From: Planctomycetes bacterium RBG_16_43_13
Lineage (GTDB): Bacteria; Planctomycetota; MHYJ01
Length of the DNA stretch: 5,656 nucleotides
Assembly (NCBI GenBank): GCA_001828445.1
Contig: MHYJ01000125.1
Coordinates: 1-5,656 of the forward strand
Direction of reading: 5' to 3'
The position numbers and the translations under genes were made by a program. Numbering within the stretch: position 1 is the stretch's first letter; each line of letters starts with the position of its first letter. The notes under the pieces are model-generated. The model did no database searches, was not told the origin of the DNA, and saw only the letters and a program-made list of their open reading frames with translations. Shown here piece by piece: positions 5,630 to 5,656 of the stretch.

Positions 5630-5656
5630 TTACAAACCATACTGAACACACTACAA

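Overview
The window looks like chromosomal DNA of a bacterium of moderate GC content. Sigma70-type promoter hexamers, Sec signal peptides and densely packed intronless genes support this. Lineage cannot be fixed from the sequence. A secreted TPR plus DUF1570-like zinc peptidase, and a membrane protein with a pseudopilin-like exported domain, are protein types I associate with Planctomycetota and related uncultured phyla. That placement is a weak inference.

Layout: positions 1-426 (minus) hold the N-terminal 142 codons of an FAD-dependent oxidoreductase resembling geranylgeranyl reductases, cut by the window edge. It diverges from a plus-strand gene (561-1109) for a three-helix membrane protein with a pseudopilin-like exported domain. 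This gene converges on 1168-2403 (minus), a secreted TPR protein with an HExxH metallopeptidase domain. Next comes a minus-strand pair, 4456-3581 followed by 3553-2486, probably one transcript behind a consensus TTGACA-18-TATAAT promoter; I recognise neither product. The last gene, 5498-4572 (minus), encodes a secreted TPR-thioredoxin protein with a CDIC active site and a strong ribosome binding site.

Two themes stand out. First, the two exported proteins flanking the unknown pair carry the same N-terminal arrangement (signal peptide, TPR-like helices, a short 'GF ... F-x-K-x-L' tail) joined to different enzymatic domains, peptidase or thioredoxin. Second, the two unknown proteins share a short helical motif present twice in the first and once in the second, and have complementary charged regions. 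This makes them the best candidate for an undescribed two-gene system, although nothing here shows what they do. Three minus-strand promoters sit so close to the start codons that the mRNAs would be leaderless or have leaders under about 15 nt. No RNA genes, CRISPR arrays, insertion sequences or integrase genes were seen, and no stretch over 300 bases lacks a gene.
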